A stretch of DNA of 64,000 nucleotides from positions 62,001 through 126,000 of the forward strand of contig CAYWLS010000002.1 of the NCBI GenBank assembly GCA_964458605.1, written 5' to 3'. Source of the DNA: JBBSNV01 sp964458605. Its GTDB lineage: Bacteria > Pseudomonadota > Alphaproteobacteria > Reyranellales > JAQSWP01. Shown here piece by piece: positions 1 through 8,779 of the stretch. The notes beneath the pieces were generated by a model that did no database searches, was not told the DNA's origin, and saw nothing but the letters and a program-made list of their open reading frames with translations. How positions within the stretch are numbered: the stretch's first letter is position 1; the number at the start of each line of letters is the position of its first letter. A program made the translations under genes and the position numbers.

Positions 1-1
1 G

Positions 2-850
2 GTGCGGCAGTTTCCGCGCCACCGCGCTGCCATGGCCGGCTTTGTCTTCCTGCTGCTGATCTGCCTGGCCGCCATCCTGGCGCCGTGGATCGCACCCTAC
101 GATCCCGTGCGCATCAGCCTGTCGGCCAAGCTGCAGGCGCCGTCCTTCGCCCATCTCATGGGCACCGACCATTTCGGCCGCGATATCTTCTCGCGCATCC
201 TCTATGGCGGACGGGTCTCGCTGTCGGTCGGCATGCTGGTGGTGGGCTTCGCCTTCTTCGTCGGCGTGCCGCTGGGCCTGGCCTCGGGCTATATCGGCGG
301 CCGCTTCGACAACTTCCTGATGCGCCTGGTGGACGGCTTCCTGACCTTCCCGCCGCTGCTGCTGGCGGTGGCGCTAGTCGGCCTACTTGGGCCCGACATC
401 CAGAACGTCATGCTCGCGCTGGGGCTGGTGCAGGCGCCGGTACTGGCGCGCATGGTGCGGGCCAGCACCCTGTCGGTGCGCGAGGAGGTCTATGTGACGG
501 CGGCGCGGGCGCTGGGCGCCGGGCCGATGCGCGTGATCGTCTCCTACATGCTGCGCAACATCGTCTCGCCCATCGTGGTGCAGCTCACCGTGGTGTTCGC
601 CGCCGCCGTGGTGGCCGAGGCCTCGCTGAGCTTCCTGGGCTTCGGCACCCAGCCGCCGACTCCGAGCTGGGGCCGCGACATGAACGAGGCGCGCCGCTAT
701 CTGGGCGACGCGCCGTGGATGTTCTTCGCGCCGACCGGCGTGATCGCGCTGTGCGTGCTCAGCATCAACTTCCTGGGCGACGGGCTGCGCGACGCGCTCG
801 ACCCGCGTTCCTGGCGCACGCGCCGCCAGATCCAGCCGGAAAACCCGTGA
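2..850 (+). CDS. Dipeptide/oligopeptide ABC transporter permease (DppC/OppC type), 5-prime end cut by window
   Basis: Inner-membrane permease subunit of a peptide-type ABC importer. The readable 282 residues hold about six hydrophobic segments. The first ends in APWIAPYDP, followed by the family-typical GTDHFGRDIFSRILYG stretch and the inner loop EASLSFLGFGTQPPTPSWG near the C-terminus. Family members are usually 280-300 residues with a short charged N-terminal tail, so the GTG at position 2 may not be the true start and a few codons are probably missing at the edge. The stop overlaps the start of the next ATPase gene (TGATG), showing translational coupling. The partner permease (DppB type) and binding protein would lie upstream, outside the window. 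Substrate is not determined. Confidence 0.93.
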   Translation: MRQFPRHRAAMAGFVFLLLICLAAILAPWIAPYDPVRISLSAKLQAPSFAHLMGTDHFGRDIFSRILYGGRVSLSVGMLVVGFAFFVGVPLGLASGYIGGRFDNFLMRLVDGFLTFPPLLLAVALVGLLGPDIQNVMLALGLVQAPVLARMVRASTLSVREEVYVTAARALGAGPMRVIVSYMLRNIVSPIVVQLTVVFAAAVVAEASLSFLGFGTQPPTPSWGRDMNEARRYLGDAPWMFFAPTGVIALCVLSINFLGDGLRDALDPRSWRTRRQIQPENP

Positions 851-1821
851 TGCCGCTGCTCAGCGTCCGCAACCTGCATACCAGGTTCGCCACCGACCGC
901 GGCACCGTCCAGGCGGTCAACGGCGTGTCGTTCGACCTGGAGGAGGGCGAGATCCTGGGCCTGGTGGGCGAGAGCGGCAGCGGCAAGAGCGTCACCGCCC
1001 TGTCGATCATGCGCCTGGTGCCCGAGCCGCCCGGCAAGGTCAGCGCCGATGCGCTGACCTTGGACGGCGTGGACCTGCTGCGCCTGTCGGAAGCCCAGGC
1101 GCGGGAGATCCGCGGCGCGCGCATGGCCATGGTGTTCCAGGATCCGATGCGCTCGCTCAACCCGGTGCTGACCATCGGCCGGCAGCTCACCGAGGTGCTG
1201 CGCCGGCACGAGAAGCTCGATGCCGCCGCCGCCCGCCGGCGTGCCATCGAGCTGCTGGAGATGGTCGGCATCCCGCTGGCCGAGAAGCGGCTGGGCGCCT
1301 ATCCGCACCAGTTCTCCGGCGGCATGCGCCAGCGCGTCATGATCGCCATCGCCCTGTCCTGCAATCCGCGCCTGCTGATCGCCGACGAGGCGACGACGGC
1401 GTTGGACGTCACCATCCAGGCGCAGATCATCGAGCTGGTGAAGCGCCTGACCCGGGAGCGCGGCACCTCGGTGATCTGGATCAGCCACGATCTGGGCGTG
1501 GTGGCCGGGCTGTGCGACCGGGTCAATGTCATGTATGCCGGCAATATCGTGGAATCGGCGCCGGTCGGCGAGCTGTTCCACCGTCCCAGTCACGGCTACA
1601 CGCTGGGCCTGATGGGCTCCACGCCGCGGGTCGACGGCCGGGGCGTCCGGCGGCTGACGCAGATCGAGGGCGTGCCGCCCAACCTGATCGACCCGATGCC
1701 GCTATGCCCGTTCCTGCCGCGCTGTCGCGTGGCGGTGGCCGCCTGTCGCCAGCGTGCGCCCGCGCCGCGCCATTTCGGCCAGGCGCATTGGGCCAGCTGC
1801 TTCGCCGATCTCGCCCCATGA
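850..1821 (+). CDS. Peptide ABC transporter ATP-binding protein (DppD/OppD type)
   Basis: One of two cytoplasmic ATPases powering the peptide importer. The 323-residue product has Walker A GESGSGKS at 40-47, the ABC signature FSGGMRQR at 155-162 and Walker B LLIADE at 175-180. The C-terminal oligopeptide-transporter extension carries the Cys-containing PLCPFLPRC region typical of this subfamily. The ATG at 850 was chosen because it overlaps the permease stop and starts directly before the first beta strand (LLSVRNLHTRF). The frame stays open upstream, but that part is the permease gene read in another frame. It overlaps the next ATPase gene by four bases (ATGA). Confidence 0.94.
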   Translation: MPLLSVRNLHTRFATDRGTVQAVNGVSFDLEEGEILGLVGESGSGKSVTALSIMRLVPEPPGKVSADALTLDGVDLLRLSEAQAREIRGARMAMVFQDPMRSLNPVLTIGRQLTEVLRRHEKLDAAAARRRAIELLEMVGIPLAEKRLGAYPHQFSGGMRQRVMIAIALSCNPRLLIADEATTALDVTIQAQIIELVKRLTRERGTSVIWISHDLGVVAGLCDRVNVMYAGNIVESAPVGELFHRPSHGYTLGLMGSTPRVDGRGVRRLTQIEGVPPNLIDPMPLCPFLPRCRVAVAACRQRAPAPRHFGQAHWASCFADLAP

Positions 1822-2777
1822 GCACCTTGTTGCAAGTGGAGGACCTCGAGGTCCATTTCGGCGCGCCCGGCGGCCTGGTCCGGGCGGTGGACGGCGTCAG
1901 CTTCCAGGTCGAGCGCGGCCGCACTCTGGGACTGGTGGGCGAGTCGGGCTGCGGCAAGTCGACCACCGGCTACGCCATCTTGCAATTGCTGCGTCCCGCC
2001 GCCGGCCGCGTCCTTTATGACGGCCGCGACCTGTGCCAGTTGTGCGGCCGTGCGCTGCGGGCCATGCGCCGCAAGCTGCAGATCGTGTTCCAGGACGCCC
2101 ATGCCTCGCTCAATCCGCGCCTGCCGATCGGTGACCTGGTGGGCGAGGCGCTCGACATCCACGGCCTTTATCCCGGCAAGGCACGCGCCGGCCGCGTTCG
2201 CGACCTGCTCGACATGGTCGGGCTGGCCGGGCATCTGCTTGAGCGCTATCCGCACGAGCTGAGCGGCGGGCAGGCGCAGCGCGTGGCGATCTGCCGGGCG
2301 CTGGCGGTCGAGCCGGAGCTGATCGTCTGCGACGAGCCGGTATCGGCGCTCGACGTGTCGATCCAGGCCCAGATCGTCAACCTGCTGCAGGACCTGCAGG
2401 AGCAGTTGGGCCTGGCTTACATCTTCATTTCCCACGATCTCAGCATCGTGCGCCACATGAGCGACCAGGTCGCGGTGATGTATCTGGGCAAGATCGTCGA
2501 GATGGCCGACAAGGACGCGATCTACAACGCCCCGTCGCATCCCTACACCAAGGCGCTGATGTCGGCCGTGCCGGTGCCCGATCCGCAGATCGAGACGCAG
2601 CGCCGGCGCATCCTGCTGTCGGGCGACCTGCCCAATCCCGCCAATCCGCCCTCGGGCTGCCGTTTCCGCACGCGCTGCCCGAGCGCCATCGACGCCTGCG
2701 CCACCGTCGACCCGCCGCCTTATCCGCTTGCCCCCAACCATTGGGCCAAGTGCATCCGTCTTACCGAAGGAGCCTGA
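1818..2777 (+). CDS. Peptide ABC transporter ATP-binding protein (DppF/OppF type)
   Basis: Second ATPase of the importer, 319 residues. Walker A GESGCGKS is at 41-48, the signature LSGGQAQR at 148-155 and Walker B LIVCDE at 168-173, with the C-terminal oligopeptide-type domain GCRFRTRCPSAIDAC. The start ATG at 1818 forms the ATGA overlap with the preceding ATPase gene. Two ATPases of about 320 residues in tandem after a DppC-type permease are the standard Dpp/Opp layout. The next gene begins two bases after the stop, so it is almost certainly co-transcribed with the transporter. Confidence 0.94.
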   Translation: MSTLLQVEDLEVHFGAPGGLVRAVDGVSFQVERGRTLGLVGESGCGKSTTGYAILQLLRPAAGRVLYDGRDLCQLCGRALRAMRRKLQIVFQDAHASLNPRLPIGDLVGEALDIHGLYPGKARAGRVRDLLDMVGLAGHLLERYPHELSGGQAQRVAICRALAVEPELIVCDEPVSALDVSIQAQIVNLLQDLQEQLGLAYIFISHDLSIVRHMSDQVAVMYLGKIVEMADKDAIYNAPSHPYTKALMSAVPVPDPQIETQRRRILLSGDLPNPANPPSGCRFRTRCPSAIDACATVDPPPYPLAPNHWAKCIRLTEGA

Positions 2778-2778
2778 C

Positions 2779-3732
2779 ATGGAAATCGCCTGCGACAACA
2801 TCGACAAGCTGATCAACATCGAGATGCGCCGCAAAGGCTTGCCGCGCGGCAAGAAATGGGTGCTGTGGGAGATCGCGCGCGAGGTGTCGCCCGAGCCGCT
2901 GGTGCTGGCGGCGGCGCGCCTGCTGACCCGCGCGCCGTGTCGCATAGCCATCGTCACCGGCGCCGCGGTGCCCAACCACATGCCGGTGGGCGAGAACGAC
3001 GGCCCGTTCGGCGCCGTGGTCCTGGCCGGCGCCCTGACCAGGATTGGCCACACCGTGACGATCTACACCGATCCCGATGCTCTGCCGCCGATCGCCATGC
3101 TGGTCGAACGCGCCGGGCTGAAGATCGACGTGCTGCCGCTCAAGTTGGGCGACACCAAGCAGCAGGAGGAGATCGCCACCAATCACGACCTGTTCGTCGC
3201 CATCGAGCGGCTGGGCGGCAATCGCAACGGCGAGATCTACGGCGTCACCGGCGTCAGCCGCTCCTCGCACCGCGCCAATGTCGATACCATCTTCAAGACC
3301 GCCACCAAGCTCGGCAAGCCCACCCTGGGCATCGGCGACGGCGGCAACGAGATCGGCTTCGGCAAGGTCCATGCCGAGCTGGAAAAGCGCCTGCCCGAGC
3401 ACACCATGGCGGCCAAGACGCCGTGCGGCGGCGGCGTGTTCTCGGTAGTGCCGACCGATATCCTGGCTGTCGGCACCAGCTCCAATATCGGCGCCTATGG
3501 CGTGGTGGCGGCGATCGCGCTGCTCAAGGGCGATGCCAGCCTGTGCCATACGCCGGAGGAGGAGTTTGCGCTGCATCACGTCGGCGTCGGGCTCGGCCTG
3601 GTCGATGGCGGCGGCGGCGACCGCATTCCCTGGTGCGACGGCATCCCGGCCGATGCCAATGCCGCCCTGGTGCGGCTGATGCAGAACATCGTGCAACGCA
3701 CGCTCGACACCCCGCGCGTGCGCACGTTCTAG
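2779..3732 (+). CDS. DUF4392 family protein, D-glutamate cyclase-like
   Basis: A 317-residue protein of the DUF4392 family, which forms the C-terminal domain of vertebrate D-glutamate cyclase (D-glutamate to 5-oxo-D-proline). Conserved glycine/acid motifs are present: GENDGPFGAVVLAGAL beginning at residue 71 and GIGDGGNEIGFGKV at 184-197, with GGG-containing loops further on. No signal peptide is seen, so it is probably cytoplasmic. A good ribosome-binding site (GAAGGAG) overlaps the end of the ATPase gene, and the ATG lies two bases past its stop. Linkage to a peptide importer suggests, by inference, that peptides or amino acids carrying D-glutamate are imported and processed. Activity in bacteria is family-level knowledge only. 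Confidence 0.82.
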   Translation: MEIACDNIDKLINIEMRRKGLPRGKKWVLWEIAREVSPEPLVLAAARLLTRAPCRIAIVTGAAVPNHMPVGENDGPFGAVVLAGALTRIGHTVTIYTDPDALPPIAMLVERAGLKIDVLPLKLGDTKQQEEIATNHDLFVAIERLGGNRNGEIYGVTGVSRSSHRANVDTIFKTATKLGKPTLGIGDGGNEIGFGKVHAELEKRLPEHTMAAKTPCGGGVFSVVPTDILAVGTSSNIGAYGVVAAIALLKGDASLCHTPEEEFALHHVGVGLGLVDGGGGDRIPWCDGIPADANAALVRLMQNIVQRTLDTPRVRTF

Positions 3733-3768
3733 AAGGCGGCTGGAAGCCTGAAGGGTTCTCGGACAGGG

Positions 3769-4083
3769 ATGGTGACCCGGCCCCGCAGTCGGGGCACCAT
3801 GCCATCGATGTCCCAGCGCATCGACAAATCCTGGACCGTGCTGCCGAGCATCGAAAACGATCACCACGATCGTTGCATCGATCTGTTCCGCCGGTCCGAC
3901 GGCAGTTTCGGCTTCGAGGAGTTTCGGTGCGACGCCGAGGATGCCGGCGCCTGGACGCCGGTGCGGTTCTACGCGGGCGGCCTCTATCCATCGGCAGAGG
4001 CGGCACTGGCGGCGGCGCGCCGGGCTGTGGTCTGGCTCGACCTGGCGCTGCGTCAGCGCCAGGGCACACAAGCACCGCAATAG
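3769..4083 (+). CDS. Small conserved hypothetical protein
   Basis: An open frame for 104 residues. The central part (SIENDHHDRCIDLFRRSDGSFGFEEFRCDAEDAGAW, then a SAEAALAAARRAVVWLDLAL helix) looks like a real folded small protein found as an uncharacterised family in alphaproteobacteria. No signal peptide or membrane segment is seen. The start is uncertain: ATG 3769 has no well-spaced ribosome-binding site, and ATG at 3799 or 3808 (MPSMSQ, MSQR) is equally possible and would remove a basic, unlikely N-terminus. It lies 36 bases after the DUF4392 gene on the same strand. Function unknown. Confidence 0.6.
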   Translation: MVTRPRSRGTMPSMSQRIDKSWTVLPSIENDHHDRCIDLFRRSDGSFGFEEFRCDAEDAGAWTPVRFYAGGLYPSAEAALAAARRAVVWLDLALRQRQGTQAPQ

Positions 4084-4084
4084 C

Positions 4085-4093
4085 TGGTATACT
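4085..4093 (+). promoter_or_regulatory. Extended -10 promoter candidate
   Basis: TGGTATACT sits about 30 bases before the next gene: a TATACT hexamer with the upstream TG of extended -10 promoters. No convincing -35 box is visible. It would give a short leader for the deacetylase-like gene at 4123. Confidence 0.4.
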
Positions 4094-4122
4094 GCGCCCG
4101 CAATCGATCAAGACCGGGTAAG

Positions 4123-5196
4123 ATGCCGCGCAGAGCCGCGCCACGACGAACTGCCGCGAAGCAAGGACGCTGGAAGCGCTGGACCGCCGCCGTCAGGGAG
4201 CGGGCGCACCGGGCGTTGCAGCACCTGTCGCATGTGTCGTCGCGCAGCCTGCGTCTGGCGGGCATGATGGCGCTGCTGCTGATCGCCGGCGGTGCGGGCT
4301 ATCTGCTGGCGCTGCGCAGCGATCGTCCGTCGGCCCCGGCGGCGCCCGTGCCGATGGCCCAGAAGGCGCCGGCTCCCGTTCCAAGACCGCCGGCGCCTGC
4401 GGTTGTGACGCCGCTCGCACAGTCGCCTCCGCCGCAGCAGGCAAGGCTGCCCGTGCCGCCGCCGGACAAGGGCCAGCCCGCCTGGCTGCGCTTCGCCGTC
4501 GTGCCGCCCGCGCTGGAGCCGGGCAAGCCGCTGGTGGCCGTGGTGATCGACGACATGGGGCTGGACCGGCCGCGCTCGATGCGGGTGGTCGATCTGCCCG
4601 GTCCGCTGACGCTCAGCTACCTGCCTTACGCCAAGGAACTGGCGACGCAAACCGCGCTGGCGCGGCTGCGCGGACACGAGCTGATGGTGCATATCCCGAT
4701 GGAGCCGATGGGCAGCGCCGATCCGGGGCCCAACGCCTTGCGCATCGGCATGGACGAGGTCGAATTGCGCCAGCGCCTGGTCGACGATCTGTCGCAGTTC
4801 GAGGGCTTCGTCGGCATCAACAACCACATGGGCAGCCGCTTCACCGCGACGCGCGCCAGCATGAGCGTGGTGCTGGGCGAGCTGAAGAAGCGTGGCCTGC
4901 TGTTCCTCGATTCGCGCACGACCGCCCAGTCGGTCGGCGCGACCATGGCGGGCGAGATGGGCGTACCCAGCGTGTCGCGCAACGTGTTCCTCGATGACGA
5001 CATGTCGTCGGACAACGTGGCGCATCAACTGGCCGAGCTGGAGCGCATCGCCCGCAAGCAGGGTTACGCCGTGGCGATCGGCCATCCGCACGACAACACG
5101 ATCGCCGCCCTGGCCAGCTGGCTGCCGCGGCTGCGCGAGCGCGGCTTCATCCTGGTGCCGCTGTCGACCATTGTGCGGCAGCACGGCGCCGGTTGA
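4123..5196 (+). CDS. Divergent polysaccharide deacetylase family protein (DUF610, YibQ-like)
   Basis: A 357-residue envelope protein. A basic N-terminus (1-40) leads into one membrane segment (about 45-64, LAGMMALLLIAGGAGYLLAL), a Pro/Ala-rich linker (70-118) and a NodB-like barrel of the DUF610 type from about 130. Motifs seen are VVIDDMGLD at 140-148, the HELMVHIPMEPM strand and GHPHDNTI near the C-terminus. The topology implies a periplasmic catalytic domain anchored in the inner membrane. The family is related to polysaccharide deacetylases but divergent, and the substrate is unknown. It starts at ATG 4123 after GGGTAAG. It appears to be transcribed alone from the extended -10 promoter just upstream. 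Confidence 0.87.
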   Translation: MPRRAAPRRTAAKQGRWKRWTAAVRERAHRALQHLSHVSSRSLRLAGMMALLLIAGGAGYLLALRSDRPSAPAAPVPMAQKAPAPVPRPPAPAVVTPLAQSPPPQQARLPVPPPDKGQPAWLRFAVVPPALEPGKPLVAVVIDDMGLDRPRSMRVVDLPGPLTLSYLPYAKELATQTALARLRGHELMVHIPMEPMGSADPGPNALRIGMDEVELRQRLVDDLSQFEGFVGINNHMGSRFTATRASMSVVLGELKKRGLLFLDSRTTAQSVGATMAGEMGVPSVSRNVFLDDDMSSDNVAHQLAELERIARKQGYAVAIGHPHDNTIAALASWLPRLRERGFILVPLSTIVRQHGAG

Positions 5197-5220
5197 TTTC
5201 GCAGGGCAGAGCGCCGCCGA

Positions 5221-5249
5221 TTGCTCCGCTGCCGCCCGCCCGCTAGGCT
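5221..5249 (+). promoter_or_regulatory. Sigma-70-like promoter for the acyl-CoA ligase gene
   Basis: TTGCTC (5221-5226), 17-base spacer, TAGGCT (5244-5249), about 30 bases before the ATG at 5281. The spacing is ideal and the hexamers are moderate. Confidence 0.45.
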
Positions 5250-5280
5250 GGCGCAAAACAATCGTTCAGGGACGGAAGCG

Positions 5281-6888
5281 ATGGGACAATTGCGTGGTTT
5301 GCGGGGCCCCGTAATCAATCCTTTTGCGGGTCGGGACATCAACTGGCTGCTCGACTGGCGCGCGCAGAGCCGCGCCGACCACCCGTATCTGGTGTGGGAG
5401 CCGTTCGCGGGCCAGCGGCGCGTTTGGACCTACCGGCAGTTCCGCGACAAGGTGTTGCGCGTCGCCGCCGGGCTGGCGAAGCGCGGCATCAAGCCGGGCG
5501 ACTTCGTGCTGGTGCACCTGGACAACTGCCCGGAGCTGGAATTCCTGTGGTTCGCCTGCGCCCGGCTGGGCGCCATCGTGGTGACCACCAACACGCGCTC
5601 GGCGGGGCCGGAGCTGGAATATTTCGCCGCGCATTGCGGCGCGGTCGCTGCTATGACGCAGCCGGAACTGGCCGAGCTGGTCGGCAAGCACGCCAAGGGC
5701 ATCAAATGGCTGGTCGTCACCGAGCACACGGCCGACGGCGCACCGGCCGAAGGCGCGCTGAAGCCCGCGCGCGACATGGCCTTCGCGACCCTGGACGGCG
5801 ATCCCGGCGATCTCGACGCGCTGCCCGCCGATCCCGCACGCCCGGGCTCGGTGCAATACACCTCCGGCACCACCAGCCGGCCCAAGGGCGTGCTGTGGAC
5901 CCACGGCAACGCGCTGTGGGGCGCGCGCACCTCGGCCAATCACGAAGGGCTGGTCGCCGGCGACGTGCATCTGACCGTGATGCCGGCCTTCCACACCAAT
6001 GCGCGCACCTATTCGATTCTGCCCACCATGTGGGTGGGCGGCACGGTGGTGCTGCAGCCGCGCTTCTCCGCCTCGCGCTACTGGGACGTGGCGCTGCGCA
6101 ACAAGGCGACATGGGCCTCGACCATCCCGTTCTTCTGCAAGGCGCTGATGCAGCAGCCGGTGCCTCAGCATCAGTTCCGCATGTGGGGCAACGCGGCGGT
6201 GCTGCCGGCCATCGAGCAGCATTTCGGCATCCCCTCGGTGAACTGGTGGGGCATGACCGAGACGGTCAGCCAGGGCATCGTCTCCGACCTGGTGACGCCC
6301 AGCCGCGAGATGAGCATCGGCCGGCCGGCGGCGGAATACGGCGTCCGCATCCTGCGCGACGACGGCGCAACGCCGGTCGAGCCGGGCGAGACCGGCCATC
6401 TGCGCCTGTTCGGCGTGCCCGGCATCTCCCTGTTCGCCGAGTATCTCAACAACCGCCAGGCCACCGAGGACAGCTTCGACGCCGACGGCTGGTTCATGAC
6501 CGGCGATCGCGTCACCTTGAACGAGGACGGCGCCATCACCTTCGGCGACCGCGACAAGGACATGTTGAAGGTGGGCGCCGAGAACGTCGCCGCCAGCGAG
6601 ATCGAACGCATCATCGCGCTGGTGCCGGGCGTCTACGAATGCGCCGTGGTGGCGCAGAAGCATAGGATGCTGGACGAGGTACCGGTCGCCTTCGTGCTGC
6701 CGGCGCCGGGCGTCGAGATCGAGGGCAACAACGAATTGCCGGCTGCAGTGATCGACGCCTGTCGCCGGAACCTGGCCGACTTCAAGGTGCCGCGCCAGGT
6801 GTTCCTGGTCGAGGACTTCCCGCGCTCGACCCTGGAGAAGATCAGCAAGGCCGAGCTGCGCAAGCGCCTGCCGCCGCTCGCCGGATAA
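5281..6888 (+). CDS. AMP-dependent acyl-CoA synthetase/ligase
   Basis: A 535-residue ANL-superfamily enzyme that activates a carboxylic acid to its CoA thioester through an acyl-adenylate. The P-loop YTSGTTSRPKG lies at 193-203. NWWGMTETV, GWFMTGDRV and DMLKVGAENVAASEIE follow, and the C-terminal catalytic lysine context is STLEKISKAELR. The size and the MTET motif fit crotonobetaine/carnitine-CoA ligase or medium-chain acyl-CoA ligase relatives; the exact acid cannot be read from sequence. ATG 5281 is chosen over upstream in-frame codons because the promoter at 5221-5249 would otherwise lie inside the gene. It is followed 39 bases later by an acyl-CoA dehydrogenase gene, suggesting a shared catabolic route. 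Confidence 0.9.
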   Translation: MGQLRGLRGPVINPFAGRDINWLLDWRAQSRADHPYLVWEPFAGQRRVWTYRQFRDKVLRVAAGLAKRGIKPGDFVLVHLDNCPELEFLWFACARLGAIVVTTNTRSAGPELEYFAAHCGAVAAMTQPELAELVGKHAKGIKWLVVTEHTADGAPAEGALKPARDMAFATLDGDPGDLDALPADPARPGSVQYTSGTTSRPKGVLWTHGNALWGARTSANHEGLVAGDVHLTVMPAFHTNARTYSILPTMWVGGTVVLQPRFSASRYWDVALRNKATWASTIPFFCKALMQQPVPQHQFRMWGNAAVLPAIEQHFGIPSVNWWGMTETVSQGIVSDLVTPSREMSIGRPAAEYGVRILRDDGATPVEPGETGHLRLFGVPGISLFAEYLNNRQATEDSFDADGWFMTGDRVTLNEDGAITFGDRDKDMLKVGAENVAASEIERIIALVPGVYECAVVAQKHRMLDEVPVAFVLPAPGVEIEGNNELPAAVIDACRRNLADFKVPRQVFLVEDFPRSTLEKISKAELRKRLPPLAG

Positions 6889-6927
6889 GGCGGGGCAGGC
6901 TAGACTGACGCCAATAGGGAGAGACCG

Positions 6928-8145
6928 ATGGATCTGGAATTCACCGCCGAAGACCTGAAGTTCCGCGACGAGGTGCGCGACTTCATCAAGCACAACTATC
7001 CCGCCGACACGGCGGCCGAGGTGCGCCAGAGCCGCAATGGCCATATCGGCAAGGAAAAGCAGGTCGCCTGGCAGAGGAAGCTGTTCGAGCGCGGCTGGAT
7101 CGCGCCCAACTGGCCCAAGGAATATGGCGGCGCGGGCTTCACCCAGGCCCAGAAATACATCTTCGAGATGGAGATGGCGGCGGCGCACGGCCCCTATATC
7201 TCGCCATTCGGCCTGAAGATGGTGGCGCCGGTCATCATGCGCTTCGGCACCGAGGCGCAGAAGAAGCGCTTCCTGCCCAAGATCCTGTCGAGCGAGGAGA
7301 CCTGGTGCCAGGGCTATTCCGAGCCGGGTTCGGGATCCGATCTGGCCTCGCTCAAGACCCGCGCCATCCGCGAGGGCGACCACTACGTTGTCAACGGCTC
7401 CAAGATCTGGACCACCCTGGCGCAATATGCCGACTGGATATTCTGCCTGGTGCGCACCTCGACCGAGGGCAAGCCGCAGGACGGCATCTCTTTCCTGCTG
7501 ATCGACATGAAGTCGCCCGGCATCCGCGTCGAGCCGATCATCACCGCCGACAACACCCGCGTCGCCAACCGGCACGAGGTCAACCAGGTGTTCTTCGACA
7601 ACGTCAAGGTGCCGGTCGAGAACCTGGTGGGCGAGGAGAACAAGGGCTGGACCTGCGCCAAGTACCTGCTCGAGTTCGAGCGCGGCGGCCAGGCCTACGG
7701 ACCGCGGCTGCAGGCGGCCTATGAGGGGCTGCGCGGCTTGGCGTCGGGCGTCAACGCCGACACCGGCGAGGCACTGCTGGAAGATCCCGATTTCCGCGAC
7801 CGCATGGCGATGCTGGCGATCGAGATCGAATCGGTGGTGATGAACGAGCTGCGCCTGTTCACCACGCTCAAGACCGGCGAGGCGCCGGGCCCGATGTCCT
7901 CGGTGGTCAAGCTGCGCGGCACCGAAGTGATCCAGAAGATCGGCGAGATGGCGGTCGAGGCGCTGGGCTACTACGCCGACCCGTTCACCGAGCTGCGCCC
8001 GGTCAACTCCAATGTCGAGCCGATCGGGCCGCAAGGCGCCGACGCGGTGGCGCCGCGCTATTTCAACGGCCGCAAGGTGACGATCTACGGTGGCTCCAGC
8101 GAGGTTCAGCGCAACATCATGGCCAAGGTGGTGCTGGGACTTTAG
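6928..8145 (+). CDS. Acyl-CoA dehydrogenase
   Basis: A 405-residue FAD-dependent acyl-CoA dehydrogenase that introduces the alpha-beta double bond into acyl-CoA. The N-terminal helical domain (MDLEFTAEDLKFRDEVRDFI) is followed by the flavin/substrate motif QGYSEPGSGSDLAS near residue 130 and the C-terminal YGGSSEVQRNIMAKVVLGL. Length is typical. A good ribosome-binding site (GGGAGAGACC) precedes ATG 6928. Its neighbour upstream, the acyl-CoA ligase, would provide the substrate. The acyl group is not identifiable; the large insert with VEPIITADNTRVANRHEVNQVFF resembles the long-chain or branched-acid clades used in degradation operons. Confidence 0.93.
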   Translation: MDLEFTAEDLKFRDEVRDFIKHNYPADTAAEVRQSRNGHIGKEKQVAWQRKLFERGWIAPNWPKEYGGAGFTQAQKYIFEMEMAAAHGPYISPFGLKMVAPVIMRFGTEAQKKRFLPKILSSEETWCQGYSEPGSGSDLASLKTRAIREGDHYVVNGSKIWTTLAQYADWIFCLVRTSTEGKPQDGISFLLIDMKSPGIRVEPIITADNTRVANRHEVNQVFFDNVKVPVENLVGEENKGWTCAKYLLEFERGGQAYGPRLQAAYEGLRGLASGVNADTGEALLEDPDFRDRMAMLAIEIESVVMNELRLFTTLKTGEAPGPMSSVVKLRGTEVIQKIGEMAVEALGYYADPFTELRPVNSNVEPIGPQGADAVAPRYFNGRKVTIYGGSSEVQRNIMAKVVLGL

Positions 8146-8158
8146 CCATGCGCGCCCG

Positions 8159-8745
8159 ATGCCGGCGTTGCTCGTTGTCGCGGCATGGCCAGGTCCGGCG
8201 GACGCCCAGCAATGGGACGATCCGGTCTCGATCGATCTCGAGGGCCTCGATCGCAGCATGGCGCGCAACGGCGCGCCCTACGACAAGCCGTCGTCGGACG
8301 GCACCGCATCGTTGCGTGTTCGCGACGGCAGGCTGATCGGCGTCACCATGGCCCTCGAACGCCGGTCCAAGCCGGGCTATCGGGGCTCGATCGCCTATTC
8401 CATCAAGGGCGGCCGATTGTCGGCGGCGGACCGTGCCAAGCCAGCGACGCCAAATACATCTGGCATGTCGAGCAGAAATGGTCGTCTACCGCCAGCTTGG
8501 CCAAAGGCAGGCTGGTGCTGAAGGGCCAAGGCACTGCCGTGAAGGAAACGGTGCGCGGCTGCAGCGGAAACTGGTGTGGATCCAACAAAGAGGAATACGT
8601 CGGGCAGGTCGCGCTGCGCCTGACCGACGGAGGCTGCACGATCGAAAGCTACAGCCCGACCGAGACGCTCAAGAGCAGCAACGGCATTACGGTCGTGCGC
8701 GCCCGTCGCAACAACGCCAGGTCGCGCTGCGTCGACGAAGATTGA
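8159..8745 (+). pseudogene. Frameshifted gene for a small secreted protein of unknown function
   Basis: Two overlapping frames together make one plausible secreted protein. Frame A from ATG 8159 reads MPALLVVAAWPGPADAQQ, a signal-peptide-like start with an AQQ-type cleavage site, then a mature stretch to about position 8435. Protein-like sequence then continues in another frame (DAKYIWHVEQKW, a Cys-rich GCSGNWCGSNKEEY, then CTIESYSPTETL) to the TGA at 8745. Loss of one base near 8430-8440 explains the shift. A second start, ATG 8148, gives a basic MRAR in yet another frame, so the N-terminus may also be damaged. It could be a true pseudogene or a sequencing error. The family was not recognised. 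Confidence 0.6.
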
Positions 8746-8779
8746 TCGTGCCGCCGGTCGGCGCGCAGAGCCCGGCAAT

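Noticed and set aside
5266..8268. A 1000-codon open frame on the minus strand
   Set aside because: It runs antisense through the acyl-CoA ligase and dehydrogenase genes. The translation is low-complexity, rich in Arg, His, Ala and Gly, with no domain. Long antisense frames are expected in codon-biased GC-rich DNA.
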